Source: Bacteroidetes bacterium GWA2_31_9b
GTDB lineage: Bacteria > Bacteroidota > Bacteroidia > Bacteroidales > UBA12077
Length of the DNA: 33,586 nt
Direction of reading: 5' to 3'
Assembly: GCA_001769005.1 (NCBI GenBank)
Contig: MENE01000037.1
Span: 1-33,586, forward strand
In this document: one piece after another, positions 7,948-16,751 of the stretch
Layout: the number at the start of each line of letters is the position of its first letter
Position numbering within the stretch: position 1 is the stretch's first letter
The notes under the pieces: model-generated
Seen by the model: the letters and a program-made list of their open reading frames with translations, nothing else
Told to the model about the DNA's origin: nothing
The model's database searches: none
Position numbers and translations under genes: made by a program

Positions 7948-10536
7948 ATGAAGTTGCATGAATCAAAAAAACAAGATCAATTGGAAATTCTTATTATTGA
8001 TAATGAACAAACAAATAGTGACATTTTAACAACTGCTCTAAAGGAACAGGGGTATTCTGTTAGATCGGTTACTAATGGAACTACTGCTTTACAATATTTA
8101 ACTAAGAAATTACCTAACCTAATTTTACTTGAACTTAACTTGCCAGATATAAGTGGTTTTGAACTTTGTCACAACTTGAAATCAGACAAAAAGAGTTGCA
8201 ATATACCAGTAATTTTTATAAGCGTTTCTAATAGCAAAGATGAAAAAATAAAAGCTTTTGAAGTTGGGGGAGTAGACTTTATAATTAAACCTTTCGAACC
8301 TGCAGAATTGTTTGCACGAATTAAAAGCCAATTGCAATTGCAATCATTGACCAAAAAGCTAGAACAAGAAATTACAGATTTAAAAAATAAACTAAAAGAA
8401 AGGGAAGCAAAATTCCATAATTTGATTGAAATAACAAGCGACTGGATTTGGGAAGTTAACACAGAAGGAGTTTATACTTTTTCTAATTCTAGAGTAAAAG
8501 AAATACTAGGATATACACCTAAACAAATTGTGGGAAAAACACCTTTTAATTTAATGCCAGAAGAGGAGGCAGAAAAATTGGCTGGTAAATTCTTAGAAAT
8601 AATAAATTCAAAAAAGCCGTTTTTTAATCTAGAAAATATCAATTTACATAAAAATGGTAAGAAAGTGGTGCTTGAAACAAGTGGTGTTCCGTATTTTGAT
8701 TATAACGGGAGTCTGATGGGCTATAGAGGTATAGACAGGGATATTACTAAAAGAAAAGAATCAGAAGAACAATTAAGACAAAAAGAGCATTATTATCGTT
8801 CTTTATTGTACAATATGCATGAAGATATTATTGTTATTGATTCTAACTACCAAATAACAGATGTAAATAATACCTTTTTAGTGACATCAGGTCACAAACG
8901 TGAAAAAGTTATAGGCAAACATTGTTATGAAATATCCCATGGATATAATGATCCATGTTATTTGCATGGTGAGGTATGTATGCTAAAGGAAGTATTTGAA
9001 ACTGGCGAACCACGTAACTGTTATCATATTCATAAAACGATTAAAGATGTTGATGTGCATGTAGATATACTTTTATCTCCACTAAAAGATGATGAGGGAA
9101 ATGTAACTCACATTATTGAAACAGTGCGTAACATTTCTGATGTCTTTGAAGCTCAGGAAGCATTGAAAAAAAGCGAAGAGGAATATCGTTCTTTATTTGA
9201 GAATACAACAATAGGTATTTACAGATCAACTCCTGAAGGAAAAGTTCTTATGGCAAACCCAGCTTTATTAATGATGATGGGATGTAATAATTTAAACGAA
9301 TTTCAAAGAATAAGTCTTGTAACAGATTTTTATACTAAAAAATATCCAAGATCATATTTCAAAAAAAACCTGGAGCTTTATGGAGAAATTAATGGTTTGG
9401 AGTCAAAATGGAAAAAGAAAGATGGAAACGAAATTGATATTAGGCAAAGTGCAAAGATAGTTAGGGATAGCAATGGGATAGCAATGTATTATGAAGGTTG
9501 GGTTGAAGATATTACAGCACGAAAAAAGGCTGAAAAAGCACTTTTAGAAAGTGAAGAAAAATTCCGAAATTTATTTAACTCAAGTAGTGATGGAATTATT
9601 ATTACAGATGAGAATTCCAATATTCTTGCTTTCAATGAAACTTTAATTAATTCGCTTGGTTTTAATGAGGAATATGTAAGAAACAAAAAAGCTACTGATT
9701 TTATTATGCCTGATCAGGTTGATAAAGTTAAGCAAAGAATAAAAACCTTGTATAATAATGAATCATTATTGCCTCTTGAGATTGACATTTATAATGCAGC
9801 TGGAATGCCTGTGTCTGTAGAAATTAATAGTAAAATAATTGAATATGAAAATAAGAGGTCTGTATTATCAATAATAAGAAATATTTCAGATAGAAAAGAA
9901 GCAGAAAGGAAAATTCTTAACGCTGTTATTGAAACTGAAGAACATGAAAGGGAAAAATTTGCAAAGGATCTTCATGATGGTATCGGACCATTATTATCTG
10001 CATCAAAAATATATTCAAAATCATTCCAATTATGTGAAAACGATGAAGAAAGAAGTCAAACAATTCAAAAGTTAGAAGAAACTATTGACGAGGCTATACA
10101 AAGTGTACAAGAAATTTCAAACAATCTTAGCCCTCATATACTAAAGAATTTTGGTTTAAAAGTTGCAATTGAGTCCTTTTTAAAAAAAATAACAGATGCT
10201 AGTTTAATTAAATTTACTATTGGTTCTAATTTTGAAAAAAGAGTTTCTGAAAATATTGAAATAATACTTTATAGGGTAACAGTAGAGTTGATTAATAATA
10301 CAATAAAACATTCTAATGCTAATACAATTCAAATAAAACTTTTACAAAAAGAAAATAACCTATTTTTACATTATACCGATGATGGAATAGGATTTAATAT
10401 TAATGAAACATTGAATAAAAGCACTGGTATGGGATTATCAAATATATATAGTCGCATAAGATCATTAGATGGTGATATAGTTATGGATAGTAGTAAAAAT
10501 AGAGGATTAAGTGTTAAAATAAGAATTGTACTTTAA
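7948..10536 (+). CDS. Receiver-PASx4 histidine kinase (HisKA_3/NarX-type) with degenerate receiver
   Basis: 862 residues, no membrane segment, so cytoplasmic. Order: receiver-like domain (about 12-132), coiled-coil linker, four PAS/PAC modules (about 154-275, 281-405, 412-535, 540-655), HisKA_3 with phospho-accepting His676 in AKDLHDGIGPLL, and a HATPase with an ELINNTIKHS N-box, DDGIGF and GMGLSN. The receiver keeps the conserved Lys114 (KPFEPAEL), but the phospho-acceptor position in LILLELNLPD is Glu62, not Asp, and the acidic pocket reads DNE. The second PAS carries Cys326, His331, Cys337, His340 and Cys344, which could bind metal or respond to redox state (inference). A GGAG ribosome-binding site precedes the ATG. 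The NarL-type regulator 25 bases downstream is the obvious partner. Confidence 0.92.
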   Translation: MKLHESKKQDQLEILIIDNEQTNSDILTTALKEQGYSVRSVTNGTTALQYLTKKLPNLILLELNLPDISGFELCHNLKSDKKSCNIPVIFISVSNSKDEKIKAFEVGGVDFIIKPFEPAELFARIKSQLQLQSLTKKLEQEITDLKNKLKEREAKFHNLIEITSDWIWEVNTEGVYTFSNSRVKEILGYTPKQIVGKTPFNLMPEEEAEKLAGKFLEIINSKKPFFNLENINLHKNGKKVVLETSGVPYFDYNGSLMGYRGIDRDITKRKESEEQLRQKEHYYRSLLYNMHEDIIVIDSNYQITDVNNTFLVTSGHKREKVIGKHCYEISHGYNDPCYLHGEVCMLKEVFETGEPRNCYHIHKTIKDVDVHVDILLSPLKDDEGNVTHIIETVRNISDVFEAQEALKKSEEEYRSLFENTTIGIYRSTPEGKVLMANPALLMMMGCNNLNEFQRISLVTDFYTKKYPRSYFKKNLELYGEINGLESKWKKKDGNEIDIRQSAKIVRDSNGIAMYYEGWVEDITARKKAEKALLESEEKFRNLFNSSSDGIIITDENSNILAFNETLINSLGFNEEYVRNKKATDFIMPDQVDKVKQRIKTLYNNESLLPLEIDIYNAAGMPVSVEINSKIIEYENKRSVLSIIRNISDRKEAERKILNAVIETEEHEREKFAKDLHDGIGPLLSASKIYSKSFQLCENDEERSQTIQKLEETIDEAIQSVQEISNNLSPHILKNFGLKVAIESFLKKITDASLIKFTIGSNFEKRVSENIEIILYRVTVELINNTIKHSNANTIQIKLLQKENNLFLHYTDDGIGFNINETLNKSTGMGLSNIYSRIRSLDGDIVMDSSKNRGLSVKIRIVL

Positions 10537-10561
10537 TAGGATTACGTTTATATTTGATTTC

Positions 10562-11221
10562 ATGAATAGAAAGATAAAAATAATTTTAGTAGATGATCAT
10601 AACCTTTTCAGGGAAAGTTTAAGTTTTTTGTTGTCAAAATCGAAAAAAATTGAAATAATAGCTGAAGCTGAAAATGGAGAAGTTTTTCTAAAATTATTAG
10701 ATAAAATGATACCTGATGTTGTGTTGATGGATATTAATATGCCTAATATGGATGGAATTGAGGCCACAAAAAGAGCATTAGAGAGATATCCCAATTTAAA
10801 GATTATTGCTTTGTCAATGAACGGTGATGAAGCGTATTATTATAAAATGATACAAGTTGGGGCTAAAGGATTTGTACTTAAAAAAGCTAGTAGTGAAGAA
10901 TTAGAAGAGGCTATAGAAACAGTTTTAAATGGAAATGATTTTTTTTCGCCCGAACTAATGAAAAATATAATAATTAACTTTGGATCAACAAAAGAAATTA
11001 AAACAGATAAAGGACCAAAATATATTAATCTTTCGAATCGGGAAAACGATGTTTTGAAATTAATTTGTAACGGATTTACAACTAAAGAAATTTCCAATAT
11101 GCTTTTCATTTCAACTCGCACCGTTGAAGGTCATAAATCTAGAATTATGGATAAGCTAGATGCTCAAAATACTGCAAACATTATTATTCAGGCAATAAGA
11201 AATAAGTTAATTGATATTTAA
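10562..11221 (+). CDS. NarL/LuxR-family response regulator
   Basis: 219 residues from ATG 10562; a TTG-initiated extension to 10526 would overlap the kinase and lacks support. The receiver has IILVDDHNLF, phospho-acceptor Asp in VVLMDINMPNMDG, and Lys in GFVLKKAS. The C-terminal LuxR-type helix-turn-helix is complete: LSNRENDVLKLICNGFTTKE, then TVEGHKSRIMDKL. It is 25 bases behind the multi-PAS kinase, almost surely its cognate output. Target genes are not evident from the window; the following receiver-only, CheW and chemoreceptor genes are possible candidates. The transcript probably ends at the palindromic terminator at 11377. Confidence 0.93.
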   Translation: MNRKIKIILVDDHNLFRESLSFLLSKSKKIEIIAEAENGEVFLKLLDKMIPDVVLMDINMPNMDGIEATKRALERYPNLKIIALSMNGDEAYYYKMIQVGAKGFVLKKASSEELEEAIETVLNGNDFFSPELMKNIIINFGSTKEIKTDKGPKYINLSNRENDVLKLICNGFTTKEISNMLFISTRTVEGHKSRIMDKLDAQNTANIIIQAIRNKLIDI

Positions 11222-11376
11222 TTTCAATTAGAGATCATTCATTATTAAAAATACTTCTTTGTTAACTGATTTAAACTTATTTCTAACTATTTAAATAAAA
11301 ATTAAATAGTGACTCAAAGAATTAGTAAAAATTCAGAATCTATTTTCATTTAATACATATTTAATTCTAGTGTTAT

Positions 11377-11400
11377 TACGTAGGTAATATTACCTACGTA
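11377..11400 (+). terminator. Palindromic rho-independent terminator
   Basis: A perfect 24-base palindrome (TACGTAGGTAAT and its complement) followed directly by six T residues. It ends the kinase/NarL regulator transcript. The rest of 11222-11490 is AT-rich spacer with no recognisable gene. Confidence 0.85.
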
Positions 11401-11490
11401 TTTTTTATGTCAAAACACGAAAACTTGCTCTAAAATCAGGGCGTTATCCAAATTATATTTACTAATGAATAATTTTTAAATACAGAAATT

Positions 11491-11895
11491 ATGAATATAA
11501 TAATTGTAGATGATAATAAATCTTTTAGGGCAGCATTAAAACATTTATTAGAAAAAAATAAAGATTACGAAATTATATGTGAAGCTGATAATGGTATACA
11601 AGCTTTGGAATTGCTCAATTCTTATACTCCTGAACTAGTATTAATGGATATTGAAATGCCGATAATGGATAGTATAAAAGCAATTAAACTGATGCTAACG
11701 GAAAATAATCAAATTAAATTTATTGCAATAACTGAGTATAGTGACAAAGTTTATTTAGATGAAATTATGGGAGCAGGATTCCATGCTTGTGTTTTAAAAT
11801 CGGATGTATTTGATGAAATAGATGCAATTATTGAAGCTGTTTGTAATGATAAATATACCTTTCCTAAAGGTATCATGTTAAATGACCCATTATAA
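11491..11895 (+). CDS. Single-domain response regulator (receiver only)
   Basis: 134 residues, a receiver domain with nothing after it. Key residues are present: the acidic pair in IIVDDN, phospho-acceptor Asp in LVLMDIEMP, Thr in IAITEYSD, and Lys in ACVLKSD. It resembles the receiver of NarL-type regulators more than CheY, as if it had lost its DNA-binding half. It lies 42 bases before cheW and one gene before a chemoreceptor, so a role in that pathway or as phosphate sink for the kinase upstream is plausible (inference). Confidence 0.9.
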   Translation: MNIIIVDDNKSFRAALKHLLEKNKDYEIICEADNGIQALELLNSYTPELVLMDIEMPIMDSIKAIKLMLTENNQIKFIAITEYSDKVYLDEIMGAGFHACVLKSDVFDEIDAIIEAVCNDKYTFPKGIMLNDPL

Positions 11896-11937
11896 TTAAT
11901 ATCAAAAGAATTAAAAAAAATTAAAGATGGAGATATT

Positions 11938-12435
11938 ATGAAAATGAAAAAAAACGAACCCCCAAATTTTAATCATGTTTTAACATATTTATCATTTGAG
12001 CTAAATAATGAAATATTTGCTGTAAATGTTGAAAATGTGATTAATATACTTGAAATGAAAAAGATTACTAGTATTCCAAAATCACCAGAATATTTTAAAG
12101 GGATAATAAACCTACGTGGGAAAGCCCTTCCTGTAGTAGATTTAAGAATTATTTTTGGAATAAATAATCTCAAATTTACAAATGATACATGCATTCTTGT
12201 TCTTCAAATAAAAGTTGAGGGAGAAGAAATACTGTTGGGTGCTATTGTTGACTGTGTTAAAGAAGTACTTGAATTAGAGCAAAATTATATTGAGCCAGTT
12301 CCTAGTATCGGTACAAAATATCATCCTGATTTCATTAATGGAATATGGAAAATGGATGAAAGATTTATCATGTTACTAGATCTAGATAATGTTATAAACC
12401 CAAAGGATATATTAATTGTTCAAAATGCAAGTTAA
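11938..12435 (+). CDS. cheW: CheW-type chemotaxis adaptor
   Basis: 165 residues, a full-length CheW domain. It opens with YLSFELNNEIFAVNVENVINILEM, has the IPKSPEYFKGIINLRGKALPVVDLR core typical of CheW, then ILVLQIK, GAIVDCVKEVLEL, and FINGIWKMDERFIMLLDLDNV. CheW couples chemoreceptors to CheA. A GGAG site seven bases before ATG supports the start. It lies 78 bases upstream of the chemoreceptor gene; no cheA is in the window. Confidence 0.95.
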   Translation: MKMKKNEPPNFNHVLTYLSFELNNEIFAVNVENVINILEMKKITSIPKSPEYFKGIINLRGKALPVVDLRIIFGINNLKFTNDTCILVLQIKVEGEEILLGAIVDCVKEVLELEQNYIEPVPSIGTKYHPDFINGIWKMDERFIMLLDLDNVINPKDILIVQNAS

Positions 12436-12513
12436 GCATTTGATAATATGTAAATAACAAATTCAAAGAGTGGTATTAATAAACAGAAAAATTTACACAT
12501 AAAACATATAGTT

Positions 12514-14556
12514 ATGAATTGGAAGAATATTAAACTTGGAAAAAAATTGTCTATAGCTTTTGGAATAGTTATAGTAATTTTAATAATAGTAACAATTTGG
12601 TCTATAAAAGGGATAAATGAAATTGTAAGAAATTCAAAAGAAATTATTGAGGTTGATAAGCTCCTTGCTGATATTGAACAAAAGCACATTGACCATTTGA
12701 AATGGGCAAGTGAAGTTAATAAACTATTAACTGATAAAAATGCTAAGGAACTCAATGTTCAAACTGATTATCATTTGTGTGCTTTTGGTCAATGGTACTA
12801 TGGGAAAGGGAAAGAGAATGCGATAAAATTAATCCCAGAAATAGAAACATTATTAAATGAAATTGAGGAACCACACAAGCATCTTCATGAATCTGCTATT
12901 GAAATTTCAAAAGTATTTATACAATCCGATTTTAAAGTCGGTTCTAAAATTAGAGATGTTAAAAGTGAGCATCTTCTTTGGATGAATAATATTAAAGATG
13001 CTCTATTAACCAAAAGTAGAGAATTAAATGTTCAAACTGATTATCATGAATGTAGCTTGGGTAAATGGTTGGAAAGTGAAGAAATTCTTGAGATGAGAAG
13101 AAATAACCCAGATTTCAATGCTTTAATAACAAAGGTGGAAGAGCCTCATAAACATTTACATGAAAGTGCTATTCAAATTGAAAAATACATTAAAACGGGT
13201 GATTTTAATACTGCTAATAAATATTATACATCAAATACAAATAATTATGCTCACGAAACATTAGGTTTATTGGATGATGTTCTTAAATATCAGGATAACA
13301 ATATGAAAGGAATGGATCAAGCTAATAAAATATACAATACCAAAACTACGGTTGCATTGGAAAATGTTGGAACTCTTTTAAATAAGATAGTTGATAAAGC
13401 CAAAAAAGAAGTTGAAACAAATGAAGCTATTATGACTGAAGAATCAAATAAAACACGTCAAGGAGTTTTAATATTTAGTTTTATAGCAGTGTTAATTGCA
13501 ATTGTTTTTGCAATAGTAATTACTCGCGGTATAATAAACCCTATTCTTAAAGGAGTAAAATTTACAAAACTAATTTCTTCTGGAGATTTAACTGCACAAG
13601 TTGAAATTGATCAGGAGGATGAGATTGGTGAATTAGCATATGCTTTGCAATCAATGGCAAATAAATTAAAAAATATTGTAAATGAGATTATTTCAGGATC
13701 TGATAATATTGCTGCTGCCTCTGAGCAAATGAGTTCCACTTCACAAAATATGTCTCAAGGATCTTCCGAACAAGCATCATCTACAGAGGAAATATCATCA
13801 TCAATGGAACAAATGGCTTCAAATATTCAACAAAACAATGATAATGCTCAACAAACTGAAAAAATATCAGTATTAGCTGCTGGAAAAATTGAGAAAGTAG
13901 GAAATGCCTCAAAAGAAAGTCTGAAATCAATTCGAGAAATAGCAGAAAAAATATCAATTATTGGAGATATTGCTTTTCAAACCAATATTCTTGCATTGAA
14001 TGCTGCAGTTGAAGCTGCGCGTGCTGGAGAACATGGAAAAGGATTTGCTGTGGTGGCAACTGAAGTTAGAAGATTAGCTGAACACAGTAAAATTGCTGCT
14101 GAAGAGATTAATGTATTATCGAAATTTAGTGTTAATTTAACTGAAGAAGCAGGAAAAATGATAGAAGACTTAGTTCCTGAAATTCGAAAAACAGCAAATC
14201 TAGTTCAAGAAATTTCTTCTGCAAGTATGGAGCAAAGTAGTGGGGCTAATCAAGTTAATGAAGCTATTCAGCAATTAAGTCAGGTAACACAACAAAATGC
14301 AGCAGCAAGTGAAGAGATGGCTACTAGTGCTGAAGAATTATCTAGCCAGGCAGAGCAATTAAAAGAAATTGTTACTTTCTTTAAAATTGATAATTACCAA
14401 AGAGATATCACTCCAGAAACAGGTTTTAATAAAAAAATGAAAATAAAATCCAAGCTTTGGAAAAGCTCAAGTAAACAACCCCTAAAGGAGAAAGTTGGTG
14501 TAGATATCATATTGAATTCAAGTGATTTGGTAGATAGGGATTTTGAGAGTTATTAA
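12514..14556 (+). CDS. Methyl-accepting chemoreceptor with two tandem extracytoplasmic CZB domains
   Basis: 680 residues. TM1 is about 12-31 and TM2 about 313-336. Between them, instead of a usual ligand domain, lie two CZB (chemoreceptor zinc-binding) modules: His61...W64, Cys89 in CAFGQW, His121/His125 in HKHLH; and His153...W156, Cys180 in CSLGKW, His212/His216 in HKHLH. Both have the full 3-His/1-Cys ligand set, and the repeats share NVQTDYH and EPHKHLHESAI, showing an internal duplication. HAMP follows TM2, then the coiled-coil signalling domain with the hairpin tip IGDIAFQTNILALNAAVEAA and GKGFAVVATEVRRLA. CZB domains bind zinc and can sense zinc or oxidants such as hypochlorous acid. 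The C-terminal tail is Lys-rich, with no clear CheR-tethering pentapeptide. Confidence 0.95.
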   Translation: MNWKNIKLGKKLSIAFGIVIVILIIVTIWSIKGINEIVRNSKEIIEVDKLLADIEQKHIDHLKWASEVNKLLTDKNAKELNVQTDYHLCAFGQWYYGKGKENAIKLIPEIETLLNEIEEPHKHLHESAIEISKVFIQSDFKVGSKIRDVKSEHLLWMNNIKDALLTKSRELNVQTDYHECSLGKWLESEEILEMRRNNPDFNALITKVEEPHKHLHESAIQIEKYIKTGDFNTANKYYTSNTNNYAHETLGLLDDVLKYQDNNMKGMDQANKIYNTKTTVALENVGTLLNKIVDKAKKEVETNEAIMTEESNKTRQGVLIFSFIAVLIAIVFAIVITRGIINPILKGVKFTKLISSGDLTAQVEIDQEDEIGELAYALQSMANKLKNIVNEIISGSDNIAAASEQMSSTSQNMSQGSSEQASSTEEISSSMEQMASNIQQNNDNAQQTEKISVLAAGKIEKVGNASKESLKSIREIAEKISIIGDIAFQTNILALNAAVEAARAGEHGKGFAVVATEVRRLAEHSKIAAEEINVLSKFSVNLTEEAGKMIEDLVPEIRKTANLVQEISSASMEQSSGANQVNEAIQQLSQVTQQNAAASEEMATSAEELSSQAEQLKEIVTFFKIDNYQRDITPETGFNKKMKIKSKLWKSSSKQPLKEKVGVDIILNSSDLVDRDFESY

Positions 14557-14578
14557 TAAATTATAATTTATAGGTTAA

Positions 14579-14616
14579 AGAAAAGCCTTGCAAATATTTG
14601 TTTGTAAGGCTTTTCT
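14579..14616 (+). terminator. Rho-independent terminator after chemoreceptor
   Basis: AGAAAAGCCTTGCAAA pairs with TTTGTAAGGCTTTTCT (one mismatch) around a TATTTG loop, 22 bases past the chemoreceptor stop. It ends the receiver/cheW/chemoreceptor unit. Confidence 0.85.
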
Positions 14617-14924
14617 ATTAGTAAATTTGTTTCAGTATTGGTTTAAGGTACATTAGTAAAACAGGAAAATATTCATTTTTTATATTCAAAATCGGAATAC
14701 AAGGATAAAAACAGGCTGAAATAGTATTTGGGAAAACGATTTGACTTGTTTACTACCGATGTAAAATATTTGCAAATAGTGCAAAAAGCAACACGTAGGG
14801 TTGAGATAAGCCTATTTAAGGAGCAAACCAAAAATAACACTTTATAAATTTAAGAATCAATAAAAAATATGGATAGTTAAATCGAATTGAGTAATATTGA
14901 AAACTTAAAAAATCAATTAGTATA
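14617..14924. other. Intergenic stretch, no gene seen
   Basis: 308 bases of AT-rich DNA between the terminator and the secreted-protein gene. I see no ORF with coding character, no RNA gene and no clear TAnnTTTG element at a good distance from the next ATG. Confidence 0.5.
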
Positions 14925-15680
14925 ATGAGAACGTTTTATTTATTTTTCTGCTTAATTATTGGTATTTCTGGATACGCCCAAAAAATGAATAAGCTTGGAA
15001 AAATTGTTATAGATGAGCTTCCAAAAGCTCCGGATTATTGGGTAATTAAAAATGGGCTTAATTACCGTATGGTATATAAAGACACTATAAATCTGGAAGG
15101 TAATGTATTTTACAAATTACCTAACGCGATTATTGCAAGCGAAGAAACTGCCGATGACCGACCTGATAAAATAAATTATTATGATACAACAGGCAGGTTA
15201 ATCGTTTCAGTTATTAGTCCACGAATCATCAATTTAAAAATTTCAGAAAAAGGAAATTATGCTGCTTTTTACAACCAAAAAAATATTATCCAAATTAATC
15301 TGCATAATTTTAGTCTGGATACACTTTTTGGATCATACTCATTTGCATTTACAAACGACGAAAAACTAGTCTATTATGATTCTGAGGAGAGAGTTGTAGT
15401 ATATGACAACCAGGTTTATTCATTTGAAGATTTTCCAATCATGTTTCTTGACTTCAATTCAACTATACTTGTTTTTACATCTGAAAAAATATTAAAACTC
15501 ACCGGTTCTGGCTTTATTCCTGTGCGCGAATTTCATGGTTCTTTTTATGATGCTATGATCATAAATCATATTCTATATTTTGTAGATAAATCAGTAAAAC
15601 GAAACGATATTACTTACAGGCTATATAAAACAACTGATTTAGTAAATTATTCAATTGTTGAAATATCGGACTATGAATAG
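14925..15680 (+). CDS. Secreted protein of unknown function, possibly beta-propeller-like
   Basis: 251 residues. Residues 1-18 are a signal peptide, with likely cleavage after GYA before QKMNK. The mature part is rich in beta-strand-like segments with repeated Tyr-Tyr/Asp patterns (INYYDTTGRLIVSVI, KLVYYDSEERVVVYDNQVY), which resembles blades of a small beta-propeller or WD40-like protein. I do not recognise a family. The stop codon overlaps the start of a GC-rich 14-bp tandem repeat, and no neighbour suggests a pathway. Confidence 0.65.
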   Translation: MRTFYLFFCLIIGISGYAQKMNKLGKIVIDELPKAPDYWVIKNGLNYRMVYKDTINLEGNVFYKLPNAIIASEETADDRPDKINYYDTTGRLIVSVISPRIINLKISEKGNYAAFYNQKNIIQINLHNFSLDTLFGSYSFAFTNDEKLVYYDSEERVVVYDNQVYSFEDFPIMFLDFNSTILVFTSEKILKLTGSGFIPVREFHGSFYDAMIINHILYFVDKSVKRNDITYRLYKTTDLVNYSIVEISDYE

Positions 15681-15741
15681 CGCAGGGTATATAGCGTAGA
15701 GCAGAGGGCGCGGGGCAAAGTGCGCAGGGCATAGAGTGCAG
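15679..15741. repeat. GC-rich 14-bp tandem repeat, about 4.5 copies
   Basis: Consecutive 14-base units AGCGCAGGGTATAT, AGCGTAGAGCAGAG, GGCGCGGGGCAAAG and TGCGCAGGGCATAG, then a partial AGTGCAG. They begin on the last bases of the secreted-protein stop codon. The units are much more GC-rich than the surroundings. Two related units occur in inverted orientation at 15875-15902. Confidence 0.7.
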
Positions 15742-15874
15742 AATTAATATTGATAATACTGTACGAGTAAATTTGTTCTCAAGATTAATTGTATTGAGTT
15801 CGCAAATAACTAACTTCAGAAAAACTCTTTTAAAGCTTCCAGTATAAATATTGTACAGATATCATTACGTTTCT

Positions 15875-15902
15875 CTTCGCTCTTTGCTCTAAGTCCTATG
15901 CT
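15875..15902 (-). repeat. Inverted pair of related 14-bp units
   Basis: Read on the minus strand, AGCATAGGACTTAG and AGCAAAGAGCGAAG match the 14-bp unit of the array at 15679-15741. The two arrays face each other across the 225-base spacer between convergent genes, so the transcript could fold into a long imperfect stem. Confidence 0.5.
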
Positions 15903-15905
15903 TTT

Positions 15906-16664
15906 TTAAAATCGCAATGATAAACAACTCAATCCACCATCCATCTTCTGAAACTCTGAGAGTTCCAGTTCAATAATTTTATATCCTAGCTTTTCAACAT
16001 TTGCTTTAGTTTTTGGAAATCCTTTAGGAACTAAAACATAATCGTTTACCCGAAGGCAATTTGCTGCATAAGATTCGTTTTGGTCAATAAGAATGCGGTT
16101 AAAAGCACTTAATTCGTTCATTGTGCAAATTCCTTCCTGCACAAGCAGGTTATTCTCACCTAAATAATTTACACCTGTTTTAAAATGCAAAATATTGCAA
16201 ATAGGAATTACATATACAGTATAGTTATATTTTTCGAGTGTTTCCTTTAGTTGTCGTGAACCAGTTAGGTTTGTCCTGTTCGATAATCCGATAAAAAAGA
16301 TATTATCGGCTTGCATTACGTCTCCACCATCAAGTGTTCCAAGATCATTTATCGAGTATAATGGGAGTAAAGGTTCAAGAACTTTTTTGATTTCAATTTC
16401 TTCGCCCAATCGTTTTTTATTTCCCGGACGGGCAATAACACCAAAGTCTTTTGTAACAACCGCAGTATCTTCAACAAAGCATGAATCGGGGAAATCAGGA
16501 TTAGCATCAAGAACAGTTAATTTTAGTCCGCATTTTTCGAGTGCTTCGCAATATGCATCGTGTTGTTTTAATGCAAGTTTGTAATCTGGTTTTCCTAGTT
16601 TAGCTTCTGTAATTCCATTGGCAAAAGTATGTGCCGGTTTTCTGACTATTGCTTTTGTAAACAT
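15906..16664 (-). CDS. Dimethylarginine dimethylaminohydrolase-like amidinotransferase-fold enzyme
   Basis: 252 residues, the length of bacterial DDAH. The pentein fold motifs are present: the DSCFVEDTAVV block (60-70), IARPGNKKR (77-85), TLDGGDVM (110-117), catalytic His160 in LHFKTGVN, and catalytic Cys247 in MDGGLSCLSLRF. DDAH hydrolyses N-omega-methylated arginines to citrulline and methylamines; related enzymes act on arginine or other guanidines, so the exact substrate is inferred. It is monocistronic and divergent from the serine hydrolase at 16752 (87-base spacer), ending convergently with the secreted-protein gene at 15680. Confidence 0.9.
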   Translation of the reverse strand: MFTKAIVRKPAHTFANGITEAKLGKPDYKLALKQHDAYCEALEKCGLKLTVLDANPDFPDSCFVEDTAVVTKDFGVIARPGNKKRLGEEIEIKKVLEPLLPLYSINDLGTLDGGDVMQADNIFFIGLSNRTNLTGSRQLKETLEKYNYTVYVIPICNILHFKTGVNYLGENNLLVQEGICTMNELSAFNRILIDQNESYAANCLRVNDYVLVPKGFPKTKANVEKLGYKIIELELSEFQKMDGGLSCLSLRF

Positions 16665-16751
16665 ATTCAGGTTGTTTTTTTTAATTTATTCGCTAAATTA
16701 AACCTTTTATCGAAATGTATTTCTAAATTTCAGAACTAAATAAAATTAATA

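Noticed and set aside
10526..10561. N-terminal extension of the NarL-type regulator from TTG inside the kinase gene
   Set aside because: ATG 10562 is 12 codons in and immediately precedes the receiver's first strand; the extension has no family support.
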